A stretch of DNA of 64,000 nt from Georgenia thermotolerans (GCF_009193185.1 NZ_VUKF01000017.1:1-64000); one strand, 5' to 3'; numbered from the stretch's first letter, positions 9,753 through 19,900 are shown. Numbers and translations: made by a program. Notes: a model not told the origin generated them from the sequence alone.

Positions 9753-9834
9753 GTGGAACCTACCACCCCTGTGCCTGCCCATAACCTCCACCGCCTTTAC
9801 TTGTGTACCCGATTCACACCCTTCCTCGACCGTG

Positions 9835-9864
9835 ACACTACACATGGGCTCCCAACGCGGTCAA
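9835..9864 (-). promoter_or_regulatory. Predicted promoter of the NYN-methylase operon
   Basis: Read on the minus strand, TTGACC (9864-9859) is followed after 18 bases by TAGTGT (9840-9835), with a TG dinucleotide just before the -10. This matches the layout of a housekeeping-type promoter. It would place the transcript start about 75 bases upstream of the ATG at 9752. Confidence 0.5.
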
Positions 9865-9867
9865 CCC

Positions 9868-9882
9868 GTGAACTAGGTTCAC
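9868..9882. promoter_or_regulatory. Perfect 15-bp palindrome, operator candidate
   Basis: GTGAAC-TAG-GTTCAC is a perfect inverted repeat lying four bases upstream of the predicted -35 element of the NYN-methylase promoter. It is nested inside a longer inverted pair (GCTCCCA at 9848-9854 and TGGGAGC at 9884-9890). Its position suits a regulator site. The HTH of the methylase two genes downstream is a natural candidate to bind it, but nothing in the sequence proves this. Confidence 0.45.
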
Positions 9883-11088
9883 ATGGGAGCGGGATAGGCC
9901 GGCAGCGGCGGAAGCCCCAATCTTGTCCGGTAGTGGTACAAGGACCAGGGAAGACGCTCAACCGCTGAGTTCACCTTCCTCTACCTCAGGTCAAACTCGG
10001 CGCCGCGCCCGCTCCTAGTGGGGTGTTGGTTCGCCATTGCTCCTGGGAAGTCGAGTCTCAAGTACGCGTGCTCATAATTCGGTGGCCATGCGTCAAGCTC
10101 CTAGCGGATAGTTCCGTCCCGCCACGTACCGCGCTCGGCGACTACATCGTTATGCCGATAGCCACACCGTTCGCCCCGCGCTCAGCTCCCCGCCGGTTCA
10201 CAACTCCCGGCACTCCCCGGAGTCCGTTTGTCACGAACGCTCACAAGAACGTCGCAACCTCCCACAATCGGTGCAATACCAACGTTTCTCAGTGAGCCGA
10301 CACCAGGGTTGCACCTCTTCTCAGCGTGGTCAACGGCGGTCATTCGCCAGCCACAGATGCGTGGAACTCGCGTGGAATCCGGGCTCACCCGTGGAACTCG
10401 CGTGGAATCCGGGCTCACCCGCGGAACTCGCGTGGAATCCGGGCTCACCCGCGGAACTCGCGTGGAATCCACTCAACCCGGGGCCTTCCCTTCCCCCGAG
10501 CGAGTCAGACGTGGAACTTGACGAGCGAGAGCCTCACGCGGCGTTAGCCGCGCCCCGGCTCCACATCCGGCCGGGGCGTCCCCATGCCTCCGGGCGCCTC
10601 GACCGTTCCTGGTCCCCATCCCGGAAATCCGAACAGCAGAACATCCCTCGCATGATGAGCCTCTGCTCGGAGACATGGCATGTGGTTCGAGGTCGTCGTC
10701 GAGTGCGAGGCACTGGACCTGGCAGAGGAGGACGCGGTTCTCAACGGACCGGGAGCCAACCTGGACTTCTCGGGGAGCGCGTGGGTGCTGCGAATCCCCG
10801 AAGAAGCACCGAAACCGCTCGCCGCCGCCCTTGGTGTGCTGCACGACTTGTCCCTCTTCAGGATCCGTGTGTGGCCCGGTGGTGGCCGAGCCGGTGGCGG
10901 TGAAGTGCAGTTGAGCCGAGGTCGGGAACGGCCGCAGGCCGACTTCGCGCACCGGCCTGACCGCTCCTGCCGCTGACCAGGTCTGACGGCCGGTGACAGC
11001 CGTCGGATGAGCTGTTCGGCCAGCACGGTGGGGCCGCGCAGAGCCTCGGCGCGGTCGCCAGCCACACCGAGCCCGGTAGATTCGAGGA
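9883..11088. other. 1.2-kb intergenic stretch without recognised genes
   Basis: No reading frame here shows family features. It contains the 30-bp tandem repeat at 10361-10470 listed separately. It separates the leftward R-M operons from the rightward HEPN gene, so promoters for both probably lie inside it. Confidence 0.5.
10361..10470. repeat. 30-bp tandem direct repeat, 3.7 copies
   Basis: Four consecutive units start with GTGGAACTCG or GCGGAACTCG, continue CGTGGAATCC, and (in the first three) end GGGCTCACCC. The fourth unit is cut after 20 bases. Copies differ at only one position. Each unit also holds two GTGGAA-like half sites 11 bases apart. The units are contiguous with no spacers, so this is not a CRISPR. 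It could be an iteron-like protein-binding array or a recombination-generated minisatellite. Confidence 0.9.
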
Positions 11089-12522
11089 GTGTCCGAACCT
11101 ATCCGGCCAGACCTTTGGGATCTTGTTCGACGGGCTCTTGGCCCTGCGCGTGCGGCTGGCAAGGCATACCTTGATTCCGGCCGATATGTGACGACGGTCG
11201 ACACCAGGAAGTACCACGAGAGCGACCTCGGCTGGCCCCTCGTGGTCGCCGATCGTGTCGGGGCCAGTGGCCCTGCTGATTGGACTTCGATGTTCTCGCT
11301 AAAGCCCGGCAAATTCTCCAACGTCGTTGTTGAGGAAGTTCCCGAGCTGGCCGAGAGTATGCGGTGTGCGATCGAACGCGCCGAGCAAGACCAGGAGTTC
11401 GCAACGGGTTTGAGCTACCTGTGGCACATTGAGGATCCTGAGCGGCGCCACCTGTACATGGCGATGGATTTTTTGTCCATCATTGGCATGATTCTGGGCC
11501 GGGCCGAGGCCCTCGGAATTGAAGACGAGGCAGGCCTGCTCGATTTGTACCTCCAAGTCGAGCGTGGGAGGTTTGAACGAGAGCTCACGGGCGATGTCGT
11601 CGTACCCCTTGTCATGACCGCGTTTGAAACGACAGAGCCCGTCCACCTAATCGACTCGTATTGGCTGGAGCCGATGGATGAATCGCTCCACCGCACCCGG
11701 GCGCTCAATATGCTTCACAATGACGCGGTCTCCCCGTGGATCGCCGCAGCGGCGACACACGCGATTGTTCAGCGAAACAGCACATTTCCGAATAGCATGT
11801 GGCCGCCGGATTTGAGGCGCGGTCCCACGCCGGCGCCAGTACCCCTCGAAACGGTCGATCGCATTCTCGAGTGCCTGCACATCGCGACCGGCAAGAAGTC
11901 TGGCTATGCCCAGATAGTGGTTCGCTCCGACAACTGGGTCTCGTCTTCTGGATGGCTCGGCGATCTTCCCCATGTTTGGCGTGCCGCCACCGTTAAGGCC
12001 TATCCGGACGATTTCGATGGCGGATGGCTGCGGCCAAAGGAGCCCATCACGGCTGACGAGGTTTCGGAGGTTGCATCGATGGTCGCCGCTTTGGAAGGGA
12101 GCCCAACCAACGTCCGGCTCGCGGCTAGGCGCTGCTTCCGATCGACATTTCGCGCTGACATAGAAGACGAGATCCTTGATGCCACAATCGGCATTGAGGC
12201 TCTGCTCAGCCATGGTCGCGACGAACTGACGCACCGCATGTCACAACGAGCGGCGGCAGCTCTCGCAACCGAGTTCCAACCCAACATCATCTACGAACTC
12301 CTAAAGCAGGTGTATTCCCAGAGATCTCAGATCGTCCACGGGAGCACGCCCAAAAATTCGAAGGTTAGGCTTGCAGATTCGGAGTTCGGGACGAATCACA
12401 TCGGAGTGCTGCTGCTGCGAAGGCTGCTCCGAAACTACCTGCTCGCAAGTGAGCCTTGGACGCCTAAGAGTCTCGACTCGCTAATTTTGGAGCGACTCGG
12501 GGGTCACAGTACCGAGGGTTAG
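11089..12522 (+). CDS. ApeA-like HEPN domain protein
   Basis: The 477-residue product ends in a HEPN domain (about residues 360-440). It has an acidic helix DEILDATIGIEALLS, a middle helix with RAAAAL, and the catalytic Rx4-6H motif in SQRSQIVHGS. This arrangement matches the ApeA-like HEPN family, which includes anti-phage RNases. The large N-terminal region is unassigned but aromatic-rich and could be a sensor. The start is a GTG at 11089 preceded directly by GAGGA, so the exact start is uncertain. It is transcribed away from the restriction cluster, with no antitoxin-sized partner next to it. It may be an abortive-infection effector; that is inferred from the fold and the neighbourhood. 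Confidence 0.75.
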   Translation: MSEPIRPDLWDLVRRALGPARAAGKAYLDSGRYVTTVDTRKYHESDLGWPLVVADRVGASGPADWTSMFSLKPGKFSNVVVEEVPELAESMRCAIERAEQDQEFATGLSYLWHIEDPERRHLYMAMDFLSIIGMILGRAEALGIEDEAGLLDLYLQVERGRFERELTGDVVVPLVMTAFETTEPVHLIDSYWLEPMDESLHRTRALNMLHNDAVSPWIAAAATHAIVQRNSTFPNSMWPPDLRRGPTPAPVPLETVDRILECLHIATGKKSGYAQIVVRSDNWVSSSGWLGDLPHVWRAATVKAYPDDFDGGWLRPKEPITADEVSEVASMVAALEGSPTNVRLAARRCFRSTFRADIEDEILDATIGIEALLSHGRDELTHRMSQRAAAALATEFQPNIIYELLKQVYSQRSQIVHGSTPKNSKVRLADSEFGTNHIGVLLLRRLLRNYLLASEPWTPKSLDSLILERLGGHSTEG

Positions 12523-13046
12523 TCGTACGAAGACGTGCGGCGCCGACCGCTAAAACGAGTTGGAACTGTCATCATCACGCCCTCCCGGGCGGTGTCCGCG
12601 ACCCTCGACGCCCCGGTGCAGTCCTGGTCACGTCAAACAAGCACGACATCGTCGACGGCACCCGCGGCGTGCGCGCCAAGGGCGGGGCCCGCGTGCGTGT
12701 TCGACAGTGGGCGACGTCGATCAGCGCCGTCGAGGCCGGGTCGTACGCGATGCGGATCTCCTCGTACAGCTCCTGGGGAGGTCGGCCGGTGTGCGGCCCC
12801 GGCGCTCGCCGACAGCGTCTCGTCGGGCCCCGGGCAGCCGTTGCGCGCAACCCCACTGCCACCGGCTCGGCACTGGATGGAGATCTGATTCGTCAGGGAC
12901 GCCCAACCCTCCTGACGCCTTCGACCTGATCGAGCCTGCCCTGTGGGAATTACTAACCCTCAACAACACGGCGGCCGGCCTGTACTTTAGCCACAGTTGC
13001 AGAGGTAACTTGTAGCCGGGCTGGCGGAGGCCGCAATTCGTGACCT
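12523..13046. other. About 520 bp with no recognisable gene
   Basis: Several short frames run across both strands with frame jumps, for example a LYEEIRIAYDPASTALIDV-like stretch on the minus strand near 12700-12780. None is complete or assignable. It looks like decayed coding DNA between the HEPN gene and the DUF6338 gene. Confidence 0.4.
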
Positions 13047-13685
13047 TCACGCCCTTCGGGGGTAGACCACTTGGATCGACTTGATCTGAGACTCCGGCAG
13101 GATGACGGCTCGCCACTCGTCGTCCTTCTCCTCGAAGTCTTCGTCACCCGGGCGTTTGCGACGAAGTGGACGACCGACGGCGAGACTGCGCTGGTCGTCC
13201 TCTGGGTCGGAATCGAAGCCCAAGAGTTGACCCCGCCAGACCGTTCCGTCGAGGAGTTCGACGGTCAGGTACGGTGGCCCGGCTGCCGGGGGCCTCCAAT
13301 CGACGAACGCTTGGCTCCACACCCGCCCCTCGCTGATAGGTGGCTTACCCGTCCACTTGAATGCAGCCACGGCATAGGTCAGCGCGCACGCAAGCATCGA
13401 GGTCGCGACGACCGCTCCGATGTAAGGCACCGCGGAGGCGGGTGAGTTCAACGCTCCACTTCCGTCTTCGATGGCGGAGCGGTACAGCGGCAGCCAAACC
13501 CATGCCATCAGGAGGGCCGCAGCACCTGCTGTCGAAAACAGGGAGACAAGGATGACCCGCGAGACCTCGACGAGCGCGGTCTCCTTGACCGCGGGCCGGT
13601 AACGGGCGCGTTGGACCTGCCAGACGATGCCTGGTGCGAGCAGCAGCAGGAAAGAGACGACAGCTGCGACGCTGTTAGGAATCAA
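13047..13685 (-). CDS. DUF6338 family membrane protein
   Basis: The 212-residue product begins with a hydrophobic helix (VVSFLLLLAPGIVWQVQ). It has two further membrane segments (about residues 42-66 and 83-108), then a soluble C-terminal domain with LTVELLDGTVWRGQL and a closing AVILPESQIKSIQVVY strand. This is the layout of DUF6338, an uncharacterised family common in actinobacteria. The start is a TTG at 13685 that overlaps the stop of the small gene upstream (TTGA), so the two are probably translated together. Function unknown; the soluble domain probably faces the cytoplasm. Confidence 0.8.
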   Translation of the reverse strand: MIPNSVAAVVSFLLLLAPGIVWQVQRARYRPAVKETALVEVSRVILVSLFSTAGAAALLMAWVWLPLYRSAIEDGSGALNSPASAVPYIGAVVATSMLACALTYAVAAFKWTGKPPISEGRVWSQAFVDWRPPAAGPPYLTVELLDGTVWRGQLLGFDSDPEDDQRSLAVGRPLRRKRPGDEDFEEKDDEWRAVILPESQIKSIQVVYPRRA

Positions 13686-13831
13686 TCGTCGCCGTTGTCA
13701 GCAATATCCTTCAGCGTCTGGGAACTTACCTGCCCGACGTCCACGTAGGAGTAAGAAGACCCGAGAAGGCTCTTCTCCTCGAGCTGCTGCTTACTCTCGG
13801 TCGTGCGGGATGCCCTGTCGCGCTCGCTCAT
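13682..13831 (-). CDS. 49-residue ORF coupled to the DUF6338 gene
   Basis: An ATG at 13831 with a strong GGAGG seven bases upstream opens a 49-residue acidic, Ser-rich peptide (MSERDRASRTTESKQQ...IADNGDD). Its TGA overlaps the TTG start of the DUF6338 gene by three bases. The good ribosome site, which the DUF6338 start itself lacks, argues that this is a real small gene driving translation of the membrane protein. The peptide has no membrane segment and no family I recognise. Confidence 0.6.
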   Translation of the reverse strand: MSERDRASRTTESKQQLEEKSLLGSSYSYVDVGQVSSQTLKDIADNGDD

Positions 13832-14032
13832 GTCAGTCCTCCGTGCTCACCATTGCATGGGCTGATTGACCCAACTGCAGCAATCTCTCACACGACGGTG
13901 ACACGCCACCAGGTTGACCCATATATACGACGGCGAGATGTCCGCCTTTGGTACGGCGTCCGTCGCCACACGGCTCTGGCTACCAATGCCAGTGCCGTCG
14001 CCAAGTGGCAGCGTCGGCATTGGCTCAGGTTT

Positions 14033-15475
14033 TCAGATAGATGTCCCCTCAAACTGGCCGCCTACGCCCGCGTGCCCGCTAAGCCCGCGCAGCCGAGCCG
14101 CGTCAGGAGCGACAGTCCTCTGCGACACTCGCCTTCCGCTCCGGTGCTTCTCGGGACTCCCGACGAGCGCAGTGAACTCAGTCCGCGCCGACAGCGCGTC
14201 AGTACTCACGACTCCGCTAGGCGCATGCGGGGCCAGGCGCTTCACCGCAGCGATGAGGTCAGGGTGTGAAACTTTTGTGATCGGCTCGTACTTCCTGATG
14301 GCCCGGCGCACGCCCCCGACCCGCTCGCTAGAGAGGCCGAGCTCTCGGCTCACGAAGTAGCGGCGGTCGTGGATGCCTTGGCGGATTCGGGTGGCTACTC
14401 GCTTGTCAATCATGGTGAATAGCCGGTTCATCGACTGCAGGTCCTCGGTGGACGCCGTATCGCCGATCTGTGCTGCGTCAGCGAGCGCGAACAGCGCGGC
14501 TTGAGAATCGGCCATCGTTGCCCGGCCGTCGCCGAGGTTCCCTCCGACGTCCTTCGCGAGCGGCTGAAGTACACGCGCGCACCGCTCGGCGCGGTCCTCA
14601 AACGCGTTGGTGTGCTCCTCGTCGACGGCCGCCCGGGCCAGCTCCAGGGCGAGAACCGACAGTCGCCGTTGGACGCGCACGATCGCGGTGAGGACGTCGG
14701 CTCGTGGGAACTCCAGGCCAAGCCGGACGTAGGTGTTGTGGAGTGCGGCGATCGCGCCGTCGATGCCGAACGGGTATGGCATCGGCAACAGCGGAGCACG
14801 GTCGACGTAGCCGAGCCTGTCGGTCCGAACGGCATCCTCCGGCGACAGGTTCCCCACCCACTGACTGCATAGCTGGGCTGCGGCGATGGTCGAGTTCACC
14901 AGGACGCGCTTGGTCGGGTCGATATTGTGAGAAGAACTCTTGAGTCCCAATCGTTGCCAGCCGGGGATGGCGGAGTAGCGGACGTCGAGGATGACCAGTG
15001 CGCGTACCAGGTCGGCGACATCCCGCAGGACGACCCTGGCCTGGTCGTTGTCGATCTTGTCGGCGAGCACAGGCAGCTCGCGCTCTCGCCCTACTAGCGA
15101 GGCGACGGCGAGTCGCCGCCAGATTTCGACGAGTGGGATGTCCTGCACCGTACCGAGCTCGAGCGCGCTGACGCCGCGCCCGCCTGGCAGAGCCTCCGGC
15201 GTGGGCTGTTCCTTCTCGAGCCAGCTGATCAGTCGCAGCGGGGCCTCCCAACCCGTGCTGGCTGCAGGTGGGATGACCGCCGTCGCTGTCTGCAGGGCGT
15301 AGTTCCAGACGACGGCGCGGTACCGCAGGATCTTGTGCGCGGCGGCCTCACGCTCGGTCCGGGTGGTGGTCTCGCCCAGCTTGCCGTGCGGTCCACCGAG
15401 GTAGGCGCTGACGCGCTTCATGTGCAGCAGCTCGGTCATCGTCGCGCGAAGCGAGGCAGCGACCTGCCCGTACAC
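14033..15475 (-). CDS. Hypothetical protein, 480 residues, second gene of coupled pair
   Basis: I do not recognise this family. The product is largely helical. Visible stretches include an Arg/Leu-rich helical middle (VRVQRRLSVLALELARAAV), and a C-terminal basic region with RYFVSRELGL and VRRAIRKYEPI that could be a DNA-binding helical segment. The GTG at 15475 overlaps the stop of the upstream gene (TAGTG), so the two are co-translated. An ATG 12 codons downstream is an alternative start; a longer reading upstream would only re-read the neighbour. The gene lies between the relaxase and the defence genes, so it is probably accessory cargo of the mobile element. Confidence 0.6.
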   Translation of the reverse strand: MYGQVAASLRATMTELLHMKRVSAYLGGPHGKLGETTTRTEREAAAHKILRYRAVVWNYALQTATAVIPPAASTGWEAPLRLISWLEKEQPTPEALPGGRGVSALELGTVQDIPLVEIWRRLAVASLVGRERELPVLADKIDNDQARVVLRDVADLVRALVILDVRYSAIPGWQRLGLKSSSHNIDPTKRVLVNSTIAAAQLCSQWVGNLSPEDAVRTDRLGYVDRAPLLPMPYPFGIDGAIAALHNTYVRLGLEFPRADVLTAIVRVQRRLSVLALELARAAVDEEHTNAFEDRAERCARVLQPLAKDVGGNLGDGRATMADSQAALFALADAAQIGDTASTEDLQSMNRLFTMIDKRVATRIRQGIHDRRYFVSRELGLSSERVGGVRRAIRKYEPITKVSHPDLIAAVKRLAPHAPSGVVSTDALSARTEFTALVGSPEKHRSGRRVSQRTVAPDAARLRGLSGHAGVGGQFEGTSI

Positions 15476-16167
15476 TAGGCTTGCCCGTCCATGAGGATCC
15501 CGGAGTGATCCGGGTCCTGCCGCCAGCTGCTGTCGAGCACGTCGCGGATCTCCAGGAGCCGCTCGTCGAGCCCGAATGCCGCGAGTTCTTCTAGCGCTGC
15601 GCGGGCTGTCGCGTACAGCAGACGCTTCGAGCCGATGATGGGCGACTCGGCGGCCACCCTGTCGGCCGGGTCGTACAGGGAGTCGAGGATCTCGAGGACG
15701 AGCCAATAGTCGACCAGGCTCGTCGCCGGGACCCTGGCGGCCAGGGCGTGCAGGTTCGTCCTGGCGACGCGGTACAGCAGGTAGTGGCCCGACGGCAGCG
15801 TGCCGCCGTCTTCGGCAGCTACCCGCTCGTATTCCGCCCGGCACTCGGGGCAGCTCGAAACCTGTTCAATCCCCCACGCCTCCGACAGATCGGCCAGCAT
15901 CGGGTACAAGTTGTCCCACGGGACGCCGAAGCCGATCAGAGCGCCGATGCCCTGGTATGCGGTGGCATACAACGTCCCGCGCCCGGCGTTCACGGGCAGG
16001 TCGACGCCAGCGACGAACGCCTCACCGGACGGTTGGTGGACAGCCGCGAGCTTGATAAGCGCGCTCTCGTACAGCGCCAACGCCGGAGCTGGCGCGTCCC
16101 GGCCGGCGCACAGCCGCGCCAGGCACTGGCGAGCAGTGGTGAGCAGAGGCAACTGTTTCGGGTTCAT
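15475..16167 (-). CDS. Hypothetical protein, 230 residues, first gene of coupled pair
   Basis: The product is helical and not assignable. It contains one CPEC motif (SSCPECRAEYER, about residue 106) that could bind metal only with partners elsewhere. The ATG at 16167 has a GGAAGAG ribosome site. The stop overlaps the start of the 480-residue gene (TAGTG), indicating a stable two-gene unit. Its location beside the relaxase suggests mobile-element cargo. Function unknown. Confidence 0.65.
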   Translation of the reverse strand: MNPKQLPLLTTARQCLARLCAGRDAPAPALALYESALIKLAAVHQPSGEAFVAGVDLPVNAGRGTLYATAYQGIGALIGFGVPWDNLYPMLADLSEAWGIEQVSSCPECRAEYERVAAEDGGTLPSGHYLLYRVARTNLHALAARVPATSLVDYWLVLEILDSLYDPADRVAAESPIIGSKRLLYATARAALEELAAFGLDERLLEIRDVLDSSWRQDPDHSGILMDGQA

Positions 16168-16255
16168 GGTTCTCTTCCGTCGTTCGACACCGGCGGCACA
16201 GCGCGGCTGGGTATTTCACAGGTGCGCAGACGCCTCCGGAGCCGACGTCATGGGT

Positions 16256-16603
16256 TCAGACGGCGGCTCGAGTGGGGCCGGCCGCACCGCGACGGATCGC
16301 CCGACGGGCGGCCCGGTATGCCCACATGAGCGGTGCACGTACGGCGACACTGACGAACTTCAAGCAGTTGATGACTGCCCACGCCAGTGCCAGCCACCAC
16401 CAGCCGCTCCCGCCCGTTTCGATCCGCTCCTGGAAGAGGTGGCCGAGCTGGAAGTAGGCGGGCGCGAGCACGACGGCGATCGGCGCGCCCCACTTCAGGC
16501 CGCGGTCGGTGTAGATCCAGCGGACCAGCTGGTTCGTCGGCATCCATAGCTGGAAGGCGGCGATGACCATCCTGGTGAGCGCAAAACTGAGTCGGAAGAC
16601 CAT
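16256..16603 (-). CDS. Small integral membrane protein of mobile element
   Basis: The 115-residue product has an N-terminal amphipathic part (MVFRLSFALTRMVIAAF), then PTNQLVRWIYTDRGLKWGAP, and two membrane helices (about residues 40-57 and 67-88), ending in a basic tail. The PTN...RGLKWG pattern matches a family of small actinobacterial membrane proteins common next to relaxase and transfer genes, and sometimes mislabelled as sulfate permease. There is no transporter domain here. The ATG at 16603 has GAGGTG six bases upstream. A role in mating or element maintenance is possible but unproven. Confidence 0.6.
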   Translation of the reverse strand: MVFRLSFALTRMVIAAFQLWMPTNQLVRWIYTDRGLKWGAPIAVVLAPAYFQLGHLFQERIETGGSGWWWLALAWAVINCLKFVSVAVRAPLMWAYRAARRAIRRGAAGPTRAAV

Positions 16604-16912
16604 CGGAGCACCTCGAGTTCTTGGCGGCTCCGGTCGAGCCGACCCGTGAACCCAAGGTCCAGAGGTCAGCCGCGACCACGGGGCGCTCCCCCGCCAATCT
16701 GTGGACGACCACTCATCCGAACTGCCCTATGGACAGGGCGAGACGTGGACAGCACTCGCGTCACCCCGCGCGTGACGTGGGCGCCGGCGCACTCTCCGGC
16801 CGCTCCATGCAGCGGCGAGAGTCATCCCCAGATCCGCCTCGGTGCGGGTCGACGCCGACCATCAGGTGCCATGGTCGGGCCCATGTCTTACGTCGAGAGC
16901 GCCGTGCGAGCG
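16604..16912. other. 309-bp gap downstream of the relaxase gene
   Basis: No gene seen. It contains an inverted repeat CGTCAC-N7-GTGACG at 16759-16777 and GTGGAC repeats near 16694-16752. These could be a terminator for the relaxase gene or part of an origin of transfer. I cannot tell which. Confidence 0.35.
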
Positions 16913-19900
16913 CTACCGGAGGCTGAGACCCGCACGGAGCGAGGCCTCGACCACCGGCGTCCTCGTGCCTGCGATGGCTCGCGCGCTGCGCAATGCCGCC
17001 ACGGCGAGCTGGGCATCGTGCCGCTGCGCCGGGGACTCCGCTTCGGGTCCCACCGGGTTGCGGCTCGTGACGCCATACCTGTCCCGGTACGCGGCCACGA
17101 CCGCCAGGTGTCGCAGCCACCGCTGGCGGTCGCTGCGTCCGAGCGGTGGTTCACCGATCCGCAGCACCCAGGGCGCGCGGTGGCGGACGGCGGTCTCGGC
17201 GAGCGCCTGGGCGCGCGCTTCGATCAGGTCGCGGCGCTCGTCGAGCGCACCGCGCACGTCGGCGGGCACGTGGCCGCGGACTTTGGGGATGAGCCCGGCA
17301 ATGAGATCCCGCATTCGGCTGCCGATCGGTCTCGCGGCGGCCTTGGCCACCCGGTGGGACAGCACAGCGGTGACGTCCTCGGCGTCGAGCAGGCTGCGTT
17401 CGGCGACCACGCGTGGCAGGAGCGTGCGCACGTCGTGGTGGTTGGCCTCGGCCCGGCGCAGCTCCGCCACGAGCGCGCCGAAGCCATCGGAGGCGATCGC
17501 GCCCGCCGCCTCGGCCTCGCTCATGCGGCCCGCGACGGTGAGGGCACCGAGCACGAGTTTTCGCCACCGGTCGCGTTCGGCGGTGGCAGCGATGAGGTCG
17601 TACTCGGCCGCGAGCTGGGCGCTCCCTGTCCACCTGTCGTGCTCGGCGCTGATGGTCTGGTGTGCGGACAGCTCGAGCCCGGAGTGCTTGAGCACCCCGT
17701 ACAGCACTGTCCTTGCCGAGACGTCCGCCGGCTGCGGGGTGCCATGGGAATCGTCGGGCTCGTCGAGCGCGACGTAGGCGATGTTGGCGTTCCGGCCGCG
17801 GGTCATGGACACGTACAGGTTCTCGCGGGTGGTGGACCCGGAGACCACGACGTGGGAGGTGTCGACGGTGAGCCCCTGGGCGCGGTGTGCGGTCACCGCG
17901 TAGCCGAGGTCGACGTGCTCGGCGACGTAGGCGGCGGGCAGCACGACGCTGGCCCCGAGCCGCCGCCCAGCGCGGCGCACGTGGACGGACCCGTCGCAGC
18001 GCACGTCGATGACCCTCCACCGATCGCCGTTGCGGACCCAACCGGTGCGGCCGGTGCGCAGCGTGCGGTCATTGCGGCGGGTGATGACGAGGTCGCCGAC
18101 CGAAGCCCGCGCGTCGTCAGCGAGGGCGACGTCGCGGCCCGCCGAGGTTTCCCCGGTCTGGATGCGTTCGGCGCGGGCGCGCTCGTTGAGCTGGCGCACC
18201 GACTCGGCGGAGTCGGTGACCAGGATGCTGGTGCGCCCGGCGGCAATATCGGCGCGCCAGGCCTGGTAGGCGGCGTCGATCATCTGGGCGGTGGTGCCCT
18301 CACGCAGCCGGCCGTGGGCGGCGTAGGTGCCGATGACGTCGGCCTCGCCGCGGCGCAGCTCCAGCGAGCCGCGCTTCTCCCAGTCGTTGGTGAAGCGGTG
18401 TACCTCGTTCAGTTCGGGGACGTCGTCGCCGCGCGCGTCGACCAGGAGCGAGAAGGCGCCGCCGGCGTCGACGGACTGCAGCTGTGCCCAGTCCCCCACG
18501 AGCACGACCTTGGCTCCGGCGGCCTTCGCCAGGGCGGTGATGCGGTCCAAGGCGCGGGTGCCGGCGAGGGTGGCCTCGTCGATGATGACGAGTTGTCCGG
18601 CCCGGAACTCGGCGCGGCCCCGGGCGTGCTCGTAGAGCCACTTGGCCGCGTTGTCGCACGCGATTCCAAGGTCCTCGGCGAGCACCGCGGCCGCTGCGGC
18701 GGATGGCGCGAGTCCGACGACCGAGCCTGTGCCGTGCCGGGCCGTCCACGCGGTTCGGAGTGCGCGCATCGCGGTGGTCTTGCCTGCGCCCGCCGGGCCG
18801 ACGATGACGTCCACCCGCCGCCCGGACGTCGCGACGGCCTCGAGCACCCCGGCCTGGTAGGTGGTGAGCATGTTGCCGTCGTGTCGGACCGCGGCGGCCG
18901 GCGCGACCACGCCGGCGGGCACGCGGGGTGCGGTGCGGTCGGCCGCACGGTCGAGCAGTCGGGCTTCGGCGGCCAGCAGGTCCTCGGAGGTGAAGTACGC
19001 ACCGTGCCGGGGACGGAACATGCTGGTCCCGTCGGGCCGCCGCCACAGCGCTGGGGTGGTTGCGATCTCCGGTGGGGTCAGCTGCAGGGACTGGCCGGCC
19101 GCGGCGTCGGTGATCATGGCGACCACGGCCTCACGGTCCTCGATGGTCGCGAACCGCCAGCCCATCGTCTGCCGGGAGGCTTCGGCCCACAGGTTCCAGT
19201 GCCGCCAGGTCGAGCGCCGCTCCCCGACCGCGGTGACCACCCGGGCCCCGGCCTCTGCGATGACGTCCGTCGGAACCTGCTCGGCGGTGAACGCACGTGC
19301 GTGGCCAGAGACGGTCAGGTGCCGTGCCCACCCAACCGGGTCGGCCCCCAGGACTTGCTGCGCTCGCTCGCGCCAGGCCTCGGTCAGGTTGGCCAAGGGG
19401 TGGATGGTCTTGTCCGGGCGGGTGTCCAGCGTGGCCTGGGCGCGCAGCCGCACGATCGTCGCCGCCGACGGTGTGTGCCCATGGGTGCGGACATACTCAG
19501 CGATCAGGCGGTCCTTGACGAGCTCGATGTCACGAGACCGGCTGGAGAACTCGGCGATCAGCTCATCGGGGACGCCGACAATCTCCCAAGCCGGGTTGCG
19601 ATCCTTGCCCCGGGCACGCTGCTGCCACTCGATGCCCAACGTCCCACTGAGGCGGTCGGCGAGCACGGCGTTGTAGTACTCCGACAGGGCGACGGTCGCG
19701 TGGTGGATCGCCCGCGAGTCCAGCGTGCGCCACTCGCCGTCGGCCGCGGTACGGACCTTGTTCGCGACCACCAGGTGCGTGTGCAGCTGCGGGTCGTTGG
19801 CGCGCGAGTCCCAGTGGTCGTATGCCACCGCCGCGACACCCAAGACGTCGACCTGCGCGACGCCCCCGGAGCCGACACGGGTGGCGGCGACCTCGCGCTC

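Noticed and set aside
10361-10470. CRISPR array
   Set aside because: Units are contiguous with no unique spacers, and no cas gene is present.
10182-10521. Short proteins with 10-residue repeats across the tandem repeat
   Set aside because: Any frame over a 30-bp repeat gives a 10-residue repeat; there is no ribosome site and no conserved start. Treated as DNA repeat.
12535-12950. Possible gene fragments between the HEPN and DUF6338 genes
   Set aside because: No single frame carries more than about 30 residues of plausible sequence, and no family could be named.
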